Below, in pieces: positions 8,609 to 17,460 of a DNA stretch of 64,000 nt. The position numbers were made by a program, and so were the translations under genes. The stretch's first letter is position 1. Each line of letters opens with the position of its first letter. The notes under the pieces were generated by a model. It searched no databases, was not told the origin of the DNA, and worked only from the letters and a program-made list of their open reading frames with translations. The stretch covers positions 3,080,042 through 3,144,041 of the forward strand of contig NZ_HG428741.1 of NCBI RefSeq assembly GCF_000380245.2. The letters are read 5' to 3'. Origin of the DNA: Bacillus massiliigorillae. Its GTDB lineage: Bacteria; Bacillota; Bacilli; Bacillales; DSM-1321.

Positions 8609-10198
8609 TCACATTTTTATAAAAGATTGGATCTTAACAGCAATCATGATGTTTATAAATTCTTCTGTATTTTGTAGATTAACACCTGTGATTTCTTCAA
8701 TTTTTTTCAATCGATTACGCAATGTATTTGGGTGTATATGTAAGGCTTCAGATACTTCATTCGTGATTCCTTGATACTGAATATACATTTTTAAAGTATC
8801 GATGTATTCAGTTCCATAATTACAGTCGCTTTCTATCAGCAAAGACAAATATTCTTGACTAAAATCAAACAATATTTCTCGATGAATATAAATAAGAAGA
8901 CGAAGAACTCCTAGATCATTAATATGAAATATCCTCTTGTTTTCAAACCATATTGATCCAAATTGTAATGCTTGTTTTGCTTCTTGATAGCTTTTATTTA
9001 AGTTAGTCAAATCTTGACACCATTTGCCTATTCCAATTTGGTATTGATATTGCGGAAATTTGCTAGACAAATTCTTCTCTAATAAATTAGCCACTTTAAG
9101 AACTAAATTTTTTCTTTTATATGTTCTATTTTCTTCATCCTCTAGCAAAATGATTATTTGGTCTTGAAACGGAAATACAATCATTGTTTCATCAATGTCC
9201 TCTTTTTCCATTTCTATATGTAGAGTGATTTCTTTCAAATCTAAATCCATCATTAAACCATCAGGTAATTCCACATTAATGATGAGTAAATGATGAGGTT
9301 TTTCTAAGTTCCAACCCCATTTTTTCCCATGACTAATCATAATCGTGATAGACTCAAATTTATGATAAAGAAGATCGTAAATAAAATGTTCTTTCATCTC
9401 TTCTTGTTGCTCCTGAAACATTTTATCTGTTTGTAATAATAGGGCAGTCAAGCCAGCTAATTTATCAATCATCTTTTTTTGCCATTCTGACAAATTTGAT
9501 ATAGCAATTAAGTTTTGCCGGATTAAGCCAGCTATATTAATTGGATAAAATTCAAACAATTTTTTTGACTCCATATCAGCTAGAGACATATTATTAAATG
9601 TTACATTAGTATTCTGCCTATTGTTCAGTTCTTTCTGCTGTGTATTGAGCCATCGCCTTGCTTCTCTTAATTCTTCTTCTTTTCCTACTTGCCATAGAAT
9701 CTGATTATTTTCATCTAAATACAACAAAGGCGTTTCTAACGTTTTTGCCAGTCTTGAAGCCAATTCGGTAAATCCTTTTTCCATAAAGCCAGCTAATTCC
9801 ATACTTACTTGACTAAAAGAATAAAGAGATACGTTTGTCGGTAGAAATATATGTAATGATGAACTCTCTTCTACTTGAATAACTGGTAATGAGCATTGCT
9901 GAAAAAGAAGAAGAATTTCTTCATGAATAGATAAATACGTTTGATTACTTAAGACTATACCGATAAGGTTAGGATCTTGAACTAATTGACTAGCAATATT
10001 ACTATCATTTAGTTTCATATATTCCTCAGCATTTTGTAACAAAAGTAATGTTGGCTTCTCCAGCCATCCATGAGGTATACTTTCGTTTATCTTTTCATAA
10101 TAGACAGGTTTTCTTGGCAAAGTAGTTAAAAATATTAGTTGATGCAATGGAACATGTAATAATAACTCTTGTAAACATTTTTTCATATAGTTCTTCAT
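8609..10198 (-). CDS. PucR/CdaR-family transcriptional regulator
   Basis: A 529-residue regulator. The C-terminus carries the PucR-type helix-turn-helix: QGITNEVSEALHIHPNTLRNRLKKIEEITG, read as two helices around SEALHIHPNTLRNRLKKI. The N-terminal 200 residues resemble a purine-catabolism-type sensory region, and a GGDEF-like middle segment (about 290-400) is typical of CdaR proteins. Its ATG overlaps the stop codon of the ferredoxin gene by four bases (ATGA), so the two form one operon. It lies between the dms operon and the divergent YoaE-like molybdoenzyme and could control either or both. Effector unknown. Confidence 0.85.
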   Translation of the reverse strand: MKNYMKKCLQELLLHVPLHQLIFLTTLPRKPVYYEKINESIPHGWLEKPTLLLLQNAEEYMKLNDSNIASQLVQDPNLIGIVLSNQTYLSIHEEILLLFQQCSLPVIQVEESSSLHIFLPTNVSLYSFSQVSMELAGFMEKGFTELASRLAKTLETPLLYLDENNQILWQVGKEEELREARRWLNTQQKELNNRQNTNVTFNNMSLADMESKKLFEFYPINIAGLIRQNLIAISNLSEWQKKMIDKLAGLTALLLQTDKMFQEQQEEMKEHFIYDLLYHKFESITIMISHGKKWGWNLEKPHHLLIINVELPDGLMMDLDLKEITLHIEMEKEDIDETMIVFPFQDQIIILLEDEENRTYKRKNLVLKVANLLEKNLSSKFPQYQYQIGIGKWCQDLTNLNKSYQEAKQALQFGSIWFENKRIFHINDLGVLRLLIYIHREILFDFSQEYLSLLIESDCNYGTEYIDTLKMYIQYQGITNEVSEALHIHPNTLRNRLKKIEEITGVNLQNTEEFINIMIAVKIQSFIKM

Positions 10199-10752
10199 CC
10201 TTCCCTTAGAAAAGTCCGACCTTTTTCTTTTTTTATAATAAAAATAGAAGGATTTGTATAACCTGCAATTAGGATGTCAGACTCATTATTAAATGGTTTT
10301 ATTTCACTAGTTTCACTAGTATTTACGACCATCAAGCTCAAAGCACTTGTAATACAGTTTTCTACGCAAACTGGCATTAAACCTTGGTCTATTCGTTCTA
10401 CACAAAGATTACATTTATCGGCTCTATTTGTTTTAGGATTTAATTTTGGAGCGTGAAAAGGGCACGCACTTATACAACGCATACAAGCTTGACAATTATT
10501 TGCCTGATGAATTACAATTCCATCTCTACGCTTTTGAAAATTATTTTCTGGACAAACAGACACACAAACAGGATTAGAACAATGATTACAAGACATCGAA
10601 AGGTGAACGGGTGTATCAGATTCATTTTCAAATGTGACTACATGTCTCCTATGCTTATTTTCTAAACCATAATATTCATTACAAGACATTTCACATGTTT
10701 TACAATTGATACAACGATTAAGATCAACAGAAAACGTTAGCTGATAGGGCAT
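10195..10752 (-). CDS. DmsB/HycB-like four-cluster ferredoxin subunit
   Basis: A 185-residue iron-sulfur protein with four Cys clusters: CINCKTCEMSC, CNHCSNPVCVSVCP, CQACMRCISACP and CNLCVERIDQG followed by CVENC. It is of the same family as the subunit at 5022-5597 but clearly diverged. No signal peptide is seen. It is co-transcribed with the PucR-type regulator and divergent from the molybdopterin enzyme at 10975, with a 222-bp shared upstream region. It is the likely electron partner of that enzyme, which has no other small subunit nearby; this pairing is inferred. Confidence 0.88.
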   Translation of the reverse strand: MPYQLTFSVDLNRCINCKTCEMSCNEYYGLENKHRRHVVTFENESDTPVHLSMSCNHCSNPVCVSVCPENNFQKRRDGIVIHQANNCQACMRCISACPFHAPKLNPKTNRADKCNLCVERIDQGLMPVCVENCITSALSLMVVNTSETSEIKPFNNESDILIAGYTNPSIFIIKKEKGRTFLREG

Positions 10753-10974
10753 ATAATTATGCCTCCCTTTAAATCAAAATTTTAATAATTAATATTGCTT
10801 TATTTTTATGTTATTTTAATATAACTTGTAATATAGTTGAAGAAATACTTAGCACTTTGAATGTCAATCTTGTGAATTTCGGATGAAAATAAAACAATTA
10901 ATTTAGCCCGTATTAACGGGCAGTAAGCCACCCACTGATTGAGTTTCACGTTATTAGAATGGAGAACAAGAGAA

Positions 10975-12981
10975 ATGAATCAATTTGAAATGCAAAAATT
11001 TCAGCATGTATGTCCGAGAAACTGTCCTAGCTCATGTACGATGATTTCACATATAGAAAACAATCAATTGATTCACATATCTGGAAATCTAGCTCACCCA
11101 TACACAAAAGGTAAATTATGTGCAAAGGGGTTTTCTTATTTAGAAAAGAATTATCATCAGGAGCGCTTGAAGTATCCTTACTATCAAGAAGTAAAAGGAT
11201 CAGGAAAGTTCAAACAAATCACTTGGGAAAAAGCTTTTGATCTTATCATTCGTGAAATGATGAACATTTATCAAAGGAATGAAAGTTTTCTCCCTTTGGC
11301 TTTATATAAAGGTTCTGGAAATATAGGTGTCCATCATTTTGTTACGGAAGAATTTTTTTCAAGCCTTGGTCCAACAACGAGATTGGTCAATTACCCATTT
11401 CCATCAATTGATTTTGAAGTCCTCCAATATGATTTAGGTGATTTCGAAATGTCTGATCCTTCAACGATTAAAGAAGCATCTTTGGTGATTATTTGGGGTT
11501 CTAATCCCGCAGCCACGAATATTCATCTTATTCCTATCTTAATAGAAGCAAAAATAAAAGGTGCAAAAATCGTTGTAATTGACCCACTTTATACACAAAC
11601 AGCCGAGCTAGCCGATTTATATATACAACTAAGTCCAGGTACAGATGGAGCATTAGCTAACATTCTGACCAAAAGTCTATTAGAGAATAACTCATTTGAT
11701 AATGAATTTTTAAAAGAATACACTTTTGGATTTGATAAATTTCATGAGATAATTAGAAAGATAGATACATCGGAATATTTAGAGAAATGCGACGTTACTA
11801 ATGAAGCTTTCAATATGTTAGTTGAATGGTTAAAGGATAAAAGAACCGTTTCACATATAATAGGCTCGGGCTTACAAAAACATTCGAATACCAGACAGAA
11901 TATTCGTTCAATTGGGGCTTTAGCAATTGTCCATGGAGATATTGGAAAAGTTGGTGGCGGTATTTTTCTAAGGAAAAACAATTCATCAATTTTTAATAAT
12001 CAAGATTTTAGGCAATGCAATAACGGAAATCGGATATTTCATTTAGATCAAAATATGGATAGTTTTGCTCCAAATGTCAAACTCCCTATTGAAATGTTGT
12101 GGATTTCTTGTGCAAATCCTATAACCCAAGAGTCAAACTCAAACAGTTTTTTTCAATTTTTAAGAGATATTCCTTTTGTCGTAACTGTTGATCAATTCTT
12201 GACCCCAACAGCGCAAATGTCAAATCTGGTTTTACCAACAACAACTCATTTTGAGGAAATGGATATAGTTATGAGTTGTTGGCATAATGAGGTTGCCTTA
12301 AATGAAAAAGCTATACCTCCTTATTACGAGAGTAGAAGTGAGTGGAATATCATGAATGAGTTAGCCATAAGGCTGAATAAGTTTTCTTCGGTGGTATGTT
12401 CATTTCCTATTCATTCTTCTGAAGAGGAATATCTTAATGCACAATTTAATGATCCAGTGTTTAAGCGCTATTATATTAAATCGGTCTCAGATTTAAGAAA
12501 AAAGTCAATGACCGCTAATCTTCCAAAAATTGCATGGGAGGACAAAAAATTTTATACCGAAACAGGAAAGTACCAATTTTACTCACTGGAAGCAGAAAAA
12601 AAAGGTGTTCTCCCGATGCCTTTGTTTATAGATGGAAAATCGCCAACAATTGATTATCCCTTTTGGTTAATCACACCTCATCATCCGTATGCACTAAATT
12701 CCCAATTTCATTTTTTAAATCTAACTGATGAGGAAGAAGGATATGTCGGTATTAACTCCAAAGTTGCAAATTTGCTGGGAATTTTTGACGGAGAAATAAT
12801 AAAAGTTTTCAATAATCATGATTATCTTGAAATTAAAGCGAAATATATTTCTAAAATTCCCAAAGATATACTATTAATCTATCAAAGGTGGTATAAAAAT
12901 TCAAAAGTGAATGTAAATAAATTATCTGGTTCTAACAGCTTTGAATTATATGATACCTTTGTAAATGTTTCAAAAATATAA
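10975..12981 (+). CDS. YoaE-like molybdopterin oxidoreductase without export signal
   Basis: A 668-residue bis-MGD oxidoreductase resembling B. subtilis YoaE. The 4Fe-4S ligands are Cys13, Cys17, Cys21 and Cys49 (CPRNCPSSC, then KLCAKGF). The molybdopterin domains show VIIWGSNPAATN, VVIDPLYTQTAELAD and LSPGTDGALA. The C-terminal domain (from about residue 560) includes WLITPHHPYALNSQFHF. There is no Tat or Sec signal, so it should be cytoplasmic. The start is the ATG at 10975 after GGAGAACAAGAGAA; a TTG 12 codons earlier is less likely. Divergent from the ferredoxin/PucR operon. Substrate unknown; thiosulfate/polysulfide-like or formate-like roles are possible but unsupported. Confidence 0.87.
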   Translation: MNQFEMQKFQHVCPRNCPSSCTMISHIENNQLIHISGNLAHPYTKGKLCAKGFSYLEKNYHQERLKYPYYQEVKGSGKFKQITWEKAFDLIIREMMNIYQRNESFLPLALYKGSGNIGVHHFVTEEFFSSLGPTTRLVNYPFPSIDFEVLQYDLGDFEMSDPSTIKEASLVIIWGSNPAATNIHLIPILIEAKIKGAKIVVIDPLYTQTAELADLYIQLSPGTDGALANILTKSLLENNSFDNEFLKEYTFGFDKFHEIIRKIDTSEYLEKCDVTNEAFNMLVEWLKDKRTVSHIIGSGLQKHSNTRQNIRSIGALAIVHGDIGKVGGGIFLRKNNSSIFNNQDFRQCNNGNRIFHLDQNMDSFAPNVKLPIEMLWISCANPITQESNSNSFFQFLRDIPFVVTVDQFLTPTAQMSNLVLPTTTHFEEMDIVMSCWHNEVALNEKAIPPYYESRSEWNIMNELAIRLNKFSSVVCSFPIHSSEEEYLNAQFNDPVFKRYYIKSVSDLRKKSMTANLPKIAWEDKKFYTETGKYQFYSLEAEKKGVLPMPLFIDGKSPTIDYPFWLITPHHPYALNSQFHFLNLTDEEEGYVGINSKVANLLGIFDGEIIKVFNNHDYLEIKAKYISKIPKDILLIYQRWYKNSKVNVNKLSGSNSFELYDTFVNVSKI

Positions 12982-12986
12982 TATAT

Positions 12987-13067
12987 AAAATTGATCAAGA
13001 TGAAGTCGCTGATATCTTCCACAATGCCTTGATGCAGAAAAAAGAGGTGGATGTGAGCAGAATGTGA
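12987..13067 (+). pseudogene. Possible C-terminal remnant of a tyrosine recombinase
   Basis: A short open frame reads KIDQDEVADIFHNAL and ends at a TGA at 13065-13067. The pattern resembles the extreme C-terminus of phage-type integrases, and it points at a tRNA gene 100 bp away, where such genes usually lie. It has no start or ribosome site. The similarity is by eye only and the match is short. Confidence 0.25.
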
Positions 13068-13117
13068 GCATTTCACTCATAATGAAATTCGACCAAGAAA
13101 GCCCGCTCCAAACAAAA

Positions 13118-13160
13118 AGCCAGAAACCCTTGATATATAAAGGTTTCTGGCTACTAAAAA
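13118..13160 (-). terminator. Terminator after tRNA-Val
   Basis: On the minus strand an 11-bp stem AGCCAGAAACC / GGTTTCTGGCT (arms 13118-13128 and 13142-13152) is followed by TTTTTGTTT. It begins about 12 nt after the tRNA 3' end. Confidence 0.85.
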
Positions 13161-13164
13161 GCGA

Positions 13165-13236
13165 TGACCCGAGAGGGGTTCGAACCCCCGACCCCTTGCC
13201 TGTCAAGCAAGTATTCTCCCACTGAACTATCGGATC
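13165..13236 (-). tRNA. tRNA-Val (anticodon GAC)
   Basis: Seventy-two nucleotides fold as a full cloverleaf on the minus strand. The acceptor stem is GATCCGA with TCGGGTC (one G-T pair) and the discriminator is A. The D-stem is GTTC/GAAT, the anticodon stem CTTGC/GCAAG, the loop TTGACAG, and the T-arm has TTCGAAC. The anticodon GAC reads GUC valine codons. CCA is not encoded. It stands alone, between an MFS gene and the accessory redox block, the sort of site where islands integrate. Confidence 0.93.
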
Positions 13237-13240
13237 TTAT

Positions 13241-13277
13241 TCGCTAGCTTTTCAAACATACAATGAAAAGCTAGCGA
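13241..13277. repeat. Perfect 14-bp inverted repeat abutting the tRNA 5' end
   Basis: The arms TCGCTAGCTTTTCA and TGAAAAGCTAGCGA are exact complements with a 9-nt loop. It lies between the MFS stop codon (13325) and the tRNA 5' end (13236), only 4 nt from the latter. There is no T-run, so it may be a weak terminator, an RNA processing signal, or a trace of integration. Confidence 0.8.
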
Positions 13278-13324
13278 TATATTACTAACTATAAATTACC
13301 AGTAAATTATTGTCAATATTCTAA

Positions 13325-14509
13325 CTAATTAATATTCACTTCATCCTTTTCCACAATATAGCCTCTACGTCCCGCTCTCCAACCTGCTAACGACAAGATG
13401 AGCGTAAATACTAATAAACAAATGATAACGGGCGTCCATGAATGTGCTACGTCATGTAATACGCCAAATGAGATGGGTCCAATTGCAGCTATGAAATATC
13501 CAAAGGATTGAGCCATCCCAGATAGTACCATAACTTGACTTGGTGTTTTGGCACGTAAGTTAACAAAAAGTAAAGCTAAGCAAACACTTGCTCCTTGCGC
13601 TAAGCCGGTAATGATAGAACTTATGAATAACCATGATAGAGAAGCTGGTAAATAGAATACCCCCACTAAACCAATAAAGTATACAATCCCAATTGATGTT
13701 GCAAGCACTTTCTGATTATCGTATTTCTCCGCTAAGTATGGAATGACTAAGATTGCTGGCAAACTTGCTAATTGCATGACCATTACAATGGTACCTGCCA
13801 TCGAAATGGATACACCACGATCTTCTAACATAGTAGGCATCCAGTTTACTAAACTATAGAATAACAATGATTGAATACCCATAAATAGCGTTACAAACCA
13901 AGCAAGTGATTGACTTAAAGGAAACGCTGGACGCTTACCACGAGAATGAGATTGATTATGACGATTTTTGATTGTAACCGGAATCCAAACAATTAGTGCT
14001 AGGATAACTAGAATTCCACTACACGCTAAAGCGATACGCCAATTTGATGATGTTGCAATTGGTGCAGTAATGCCAGAGCCAATTGCCGCACCAAATGAAA
14101 GAACGGCTGAATAAACTCCAACAAATAACGATGCTTTCTTTGGGAAGCTTTCTTTAACAAAGCTAGGAACTAATACATTTCCAGTTGCAATTCCAATACC
14201 AATTAATATCGTTCCTAGAAATAATAATTCAATACCACCAATGGAACGCAAACTAATACCAATGATTAAGACAATTAGTGCTATCAGAATCGCTTTACTG
14301 TTTCCCACTTTTGCTCCTAATGCCGGAGCTCCTAATGACATAAAGCCAAAAGCAATTAAAGGTAGCATTGTTAAAAATCCAATAAGACTAGCAGAAATGC
14401 CAAGATCACCTTGAATAAAGCTTGTAATTGGTCCCACTCCAGTTAAAGCAGGACGTAAATTAAAGGCTACAAGCACCATTCCAAGAAAAAATAATGTACT
14501 TTTCTTCAT
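13325..14509 (-). CDS. CynX/NimT-family MFS transporter
   Basis: A 394-residue, 12-helix major facilitator protein. The N-terminus LGMVLVAFNLRPALTGVGPI is the hallmark of the CynX/NimT group (cyanate or nitroimidazole transport-related exporters, such as B. subtilis YycB). Start chosen at the ATG at 14509, eight bases after AAGGAG; a GTG three codons earlier overlaps that site. A hairpin with a long T-run lies only about 10 bases upstream of the ribosome site, inside its likely leader, so read-through may be controlled. Substrate cannot be told. Confidence 0.88.
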   Translation of the reverse strand: MKKSTLFFLGMVLVAFNLRPALTGVGPITSFIQGDLGISASLIGFLTMLPLIAFGFMSLGAPALGAKVGNSKAILIALIVLIIGISLRSIGGIELLFLGTILIGIGIATGNVLVPSFVKESFPKKASLFVGVYSAVLSFGAAIGSGITAPIATSSNWRIALACSGILVILALIVWIPVTIKNRHNQSHSRGKRPAFPLSQSLAWFVTLFMGIQSLLFYSLVNWMPTMLEDRGVSISMAGTIVMVMQLASLPAILVIPYLAEKYDNQKVLATSIGIVYFIGLVGVFYLPASLSWLFISSIITGLAQGASVCLALLFVNLRAKTPSQVMVLSGMAQSFGYFIAAIGPISFGVLHDVAHSWTPVIICLLVFTLILSLAGWRAGRRGYIVEKDEVNIN

Positions 14510-14523
14510 TATTATCACTCCTT

Positions 14524-14567
14524 AAAAAAACAAAAAGCAGCCAGTACCCTTCAAAGCACTGACTGCT
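14524..14567 (-). terminator. Hairpin with T-run just upstream of the MFS gene (terminator or attenuator)
   Basis: On the minus strand AGCAGTCAGT pairs with ACTGGCTGCT, then TTTTTGTTTTTTT runs straight into the MFS ribosome site. It may end the ABC operon whose last stop is at 14635. Because a promoter-like sequence lies between the two, it could instead be an attenuator in the MFS leader. Confidence 0.85.
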
Positions 14568-14595
14568 ATCCATAAATTTCTATTAATTTATACAT

Positions 14596-14624
14596 AGTAT
14601 ACGAGAATAACCAACAAAATACAA
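14596..14624 (-). promoter_or_regulatory. Probable sigma-A promoter for the MFS gene
   Basis: On the minus strand, TTGTAT (complement of 14619-14624) and TATACT (complement of 14596-14601) are 17 bp apart. Transcription would begin about 25 nt before the T-run hairpin. Confidence 0.5.
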
Positions 14625-14634
14625 ATCTAACAAC

Positions 14635-15342
14635 CTACACTTTTTCTTTCCTCATAAACATTTTTAATACAATAACACTAGCAATTAAAATGTAAAACAT
14701 CGCCATGCTAAATGCTGCGAGAAACCCCGATGGTAATCCACCGCCACTAGTTTGTAAAGGTTCATAAAAGAAACGCAATGGTGGTAAAACCCATAATAAC
14801 CATGAGAAGCCGTTTGGAAGTAACTCCACTATTTGCGAATGAGCAAATGATGCTGTTACAGTCAATGCACTCAATAACCAAACATACCTTGTTCTTGTGA
14901 TATTTGTACCACCAAAGAAACTACCTGTAATAACACCGAGTACTCCTAATCCAACGTGGCTATAGATAGATAAAATATGATCGCTCGAAATAAGTTCAGC
15001 TTGAAAACTATTAGTTAGAATTGGATAAAAATGCGCAGTCAGTACCAATGGAATCATCATTACTATACAAGTAATCCATTTTCCATAAAGGAAGTATTCC
15101 TTTTGCCGTAAATGTACAAGTAGTATGTGTTTTTCCGTTTCCTCTTCTAAGCGGAAAATATTCATCGAAATCCAAGTCAATATAACATATAATACAACGG
15201 CAGAGTTTGCGTAGCTATTTAAAACGTCCAACGTACTATACGCATACAAAATGCCTACCCAACAAATATATAGAACAACAGGTGGGATAAAAATAAGGGA
15301 GCGAATATAATTTTTCAATTGATATATAACGAATGATTTCAT
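14635..15342 (-). CDS. ABC-2-type transporter permease subunit
   Basis: A 235-residue membrane protein with about six hydrophobic segments and no ATPase motif. It directly follows an ABC ATPase gene (1 bp gap), so the two should form one exporter or membrane-remodelling complex. The overall plan (short N-terminal cytoplasmic end, six helices, basic C-terminus MRKEKV) fits ABC-2 permeases. The substrate is not recognisable; small peptides or lipids are common for such two-gene units. Confidence 0.8.
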   Translation of the reverse strand: MKSFVIYQLKNYIRSLIFIPPVVLYICWVGILYAYSTLDVLNSYANSAVVLYVILTWISMNIFRLEEETEKHILLVHLRQKEYFLYGKWITCIVMMIPLVLTAHFYPILTNSFQAELISSDHILSIYSHVGLGVLGVITGSFFGGTNITRTRYVWLLSALTVTASFAHSQIVELLPNGFSWLLWVLPPLRFFYEPLQTSGGGLPSGFLAAFSMAMFYILIASVIVLKMFMRKEKV

Positions 15343-15343
15343 C

Positions 15344-16168
15344 TTATAACTTCTCTTTCACTTCTATTATTGAACAATCATTTTCTAGTAAGTACAGTAA
15401 ACAATCATCACTTTCTCTAGAAGTAACGACTAATTCTACAGTGTTCTCTGTTTTACTAATAATTTCACCATACATTTTTAGTTCTTCTCGGTCTAATTGC
15501 TTCGAGATTCGTACTGTAATACTTTTCATTTTTGTTCTTTCAGTTATCGCTTCATGTCTTATAATTTTCCCATTTTCTAAAACCAATATTTCTTCTGCTA
15601 ACAAATCAACGGTTTCTTGTTCATGCGCCGTAAATATTAATGCAAAATCCCGGTCGATGTTTTGGATCATATCGAGAAAGATCTTTTTCGATTCATCATC
15701 AAGACCAGTTAAAGGCTCGTCCAACAAGAGAATATCACAATCTGTCAGGATTGCTTGAATTAAACCAGCCTTTTGCTTTGTTCCTTTTGAACAATGCTTA
15801 AGTAGTGTATTTTTAAAAGGTTCTAATTGAAATAAGTCTATGTAATAATCGATTTTTTTCTGAACAGTATGTTTTTCTTTACCTTCCATTGTTCCCATAT
15901 GCAATAAATACTCACGTAATTTAAAGCGAATATTGTCCGGGAAATGCTCCGGGACATAGCCAATTTTCTTTCCATGTGTATTGATTTCTCCTGATGTAGG
16001 AACATATATATTAGCAATTAGCTTTAAGAGACTACTTTTCCCTGATCCATTATGACCAAGAATAGCCAACTTTGTATTTTGATGGATTTCAAAACTTAAA
16101 TCATGTAAAATGGGAACATTATCAAACTTTTTCGTAATATAACTAGCTTGTACAGCATACTCTTTCAT
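15344..16168 (-). CDS. ABC transporter ATP-binding protein
   Basis: A 274-residue ATPase. The Walker A motif GHNGSGKS is at about residue 40, the signature is degenerate (CSKGTKQKAG in place of LSGGQ), Walker B is ILLLDEPLTGLDD, and the switch histidine is in FTAHE. The last 60 residues form an extra domain after the ATPase core. It is first in a two-gene operon with the permease. The degenerate signature occurs in CcmA-like exporters with small six-helix permeases. Substrate unknown. Confidence 0.93.
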   Translation of the reverse strand: MKEYAVQASYITKKFDNVPILHDLSFEIHQNTKLAILGHNGSGKSSLLKLIANIYVPTSGEINTHGKKIGYVPEHFPDNIRFKLREYLLHMGTMEGKEKHTVQKKIDYYIDLFQLEPFKNTLLKHCSKGTKQKAGLIQAILTDCDILLLDEPLTGLDDESKKIFLDMIQNIDRDFALIFTAHEQETVDLLAEEILVLENGKIIRHEAITERTKMKSITVRISKQLDREELKMYGEIISKTENTVELVVTSRESDDCLLYLLENDCSIIEVKEKL

Positions 16169-16272
16169 GATAAAACCTCAACTTTTTAATATATACAAAC
16201 TATTTTATCAATATCCTATTTATTCTGAAAGATATAATTAGAGCTTCATATTATTATATCTTCTTGGAGGTG

Positions 16273-17265
16273 ATGGTTCTGCGCCCAATTATACTTGGAG
16301 CTTGCTCAGCATTCTTCTTTGCTTTTACATTTATCATTAATCGAGCAATGGAATTAAATGGTGGAAGTTGGCTTTGGAGTGCTTCATTGCGCTATTTCTT
16401 CATGGTAATCTTCCTTCTCATTATTGTAGGAGCTAGAAAAAACCTACATATTTTATTTCATGAAATGAAAAAAGCGCCTACTTCTTGGATAATATGGAGT
16501 ACAGTCGGCTTTGGTCTATTCTACGCACCATTAACCTATGCCTCTTCATTTGCTCCCGGATGGCTAATTGCAGGAACATGGCAAATTACCATTATTTCCG
16601 GTTCATTACTAGCTCCTCTATTTATGGAGAAAGTTCAACTTAAGTCTGGAGAAACCGTTATGAAAAGAGGCTCCATTCCTTGGAGGGGATTAGGATTTTC
16701 CACACTAATTCTATTAGGTGTTATCGTTATGCAATTCGAACATGCTTCCGTCATGTCACTTAAAGCCATTATTTTATGTAGTGTTTCTATGATTATTGCA
16801 TCCTTTGCTTATCCACTTGGCAACCGAAAAATGATGAATGTATGTGGCGATCGACTAGATGCATATCAGCGTACATTAGGTATGACCATCGCCAGTCTTC
16901 CGTTATGGATTATTTTATCCATAATCGGTATGTTTACAGTTGGAGCACCTAGTTCGAGTCAAGTTGTTCAATCTGGATTAGTTGCCCTTTTTTCAGGAGT
17001 AGCTGCTACCGTATTATTCTTTGCCGCAACAAATTTAGTCAAGAACGATATGGAAAAGCTAGGGGCTGTAGAAGCAACACAATCTTTAGAAGTTCTCTTT
17101 GCTGTTGCCGGTGAAATACTATTCCTCGCAAGCCCAATTCCTTCATTAGTTTCTTGGATTGGTATGGCACTTGTTATGGTTGGAATGGCATTACACAGTT
17201 ATATGAGTCATCGCACTACAAAATCAACTTACTCCGCTAAACAATCAGCTCAACTCAATGATTAA
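16273..17265 (+). CDS. DMT-superfamily multidrug-efflux-type transporter
   Basis: A membrane protein of about 330 residues with ten predicted helices, of the EmrE-like multidrug efflux family (two EamA-like halves). The start is unclear. GGAGG (16266-16270) is only two bases before the ATG at 16273. The family-like N-terminus RPIILGACSAFFFAF would be reached by a CTG at 16279, eight bases from the ribosome site, and a TTG at 16264 overlaps that site. I list the ATG. It stands alone on the plus strand with its own terminator. Substrate unknown. Confidence 0.85.
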   Translation: MVLRPIILGACSAFFFAFTFIINRAMELNGGSWLWSASLRYFFMVIFLLIIVGARKNLHILFHEMKKAPTSWIIWSTVGFGLFYAPLTYASSFAPGWLIAGTWQITIISGSLLAPLFMEKVQLKSGETVMKRGSIPWRGLGFSTLILLGVIVMQFEHASVMSLKAIILCSVSMIIASFAYPLGNRKMMNVCGDRLDAYQRTLGMTIASLPLWIILSIIGMFTVGAPSSSQVVQSGLVALFSGVAATVLFFAATNLVKNDMEKLGAVEATQSLEVLFAVAGEILFLASPIPSLVSWIGMALVMVGMALHSYMSHRTTKSTYSAKQSAQLND

Positions 17266-17292
17266 GGCGTGATTTCGTTTCACGTCTTTTTT
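17266..17292 (+). terminator. Terminator of the DMT transporter gene
   Basis: GGCGTGA pairs with TCACGTC (one G-T pair) and is followed by six T. It starts immediately after the stop codon. Confidence 0.85.
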
Positions 17293-17411
17293 CTTTGCTT
17301 GCACCTAGATTTCAGACTAGTATATTTTTCTGCGAATCAGATATTCTATTCACTACTCATAAATTCCATTCACCGCTCATATTTTTCATCCACGCCCCCT
17401 TATATATTCTT

Positions 17412-17454
17412 CAATAAAAATAGAGCCGCCCGAGAAAATTCTCTCAGACGACTC
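17412..17454 (-). terminator. Terminator of the TRAP operon
   Basis: On the minus strand a 13-bp stem (arms 17442-17454 and 17423-17435, with three G-T pairs) is followed by TATTTTTATTG. It lies 7 bp after the permease stop codon. Confidence 0.85.
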
Positions 17455-17460
17455 CAATTA

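Noticed and set aside
12970..13206. Minus-strand open frame overlapping the tRNA
   Set aside because: It reads through the tRNA-Val gene and its terminator and has no ribosome site.
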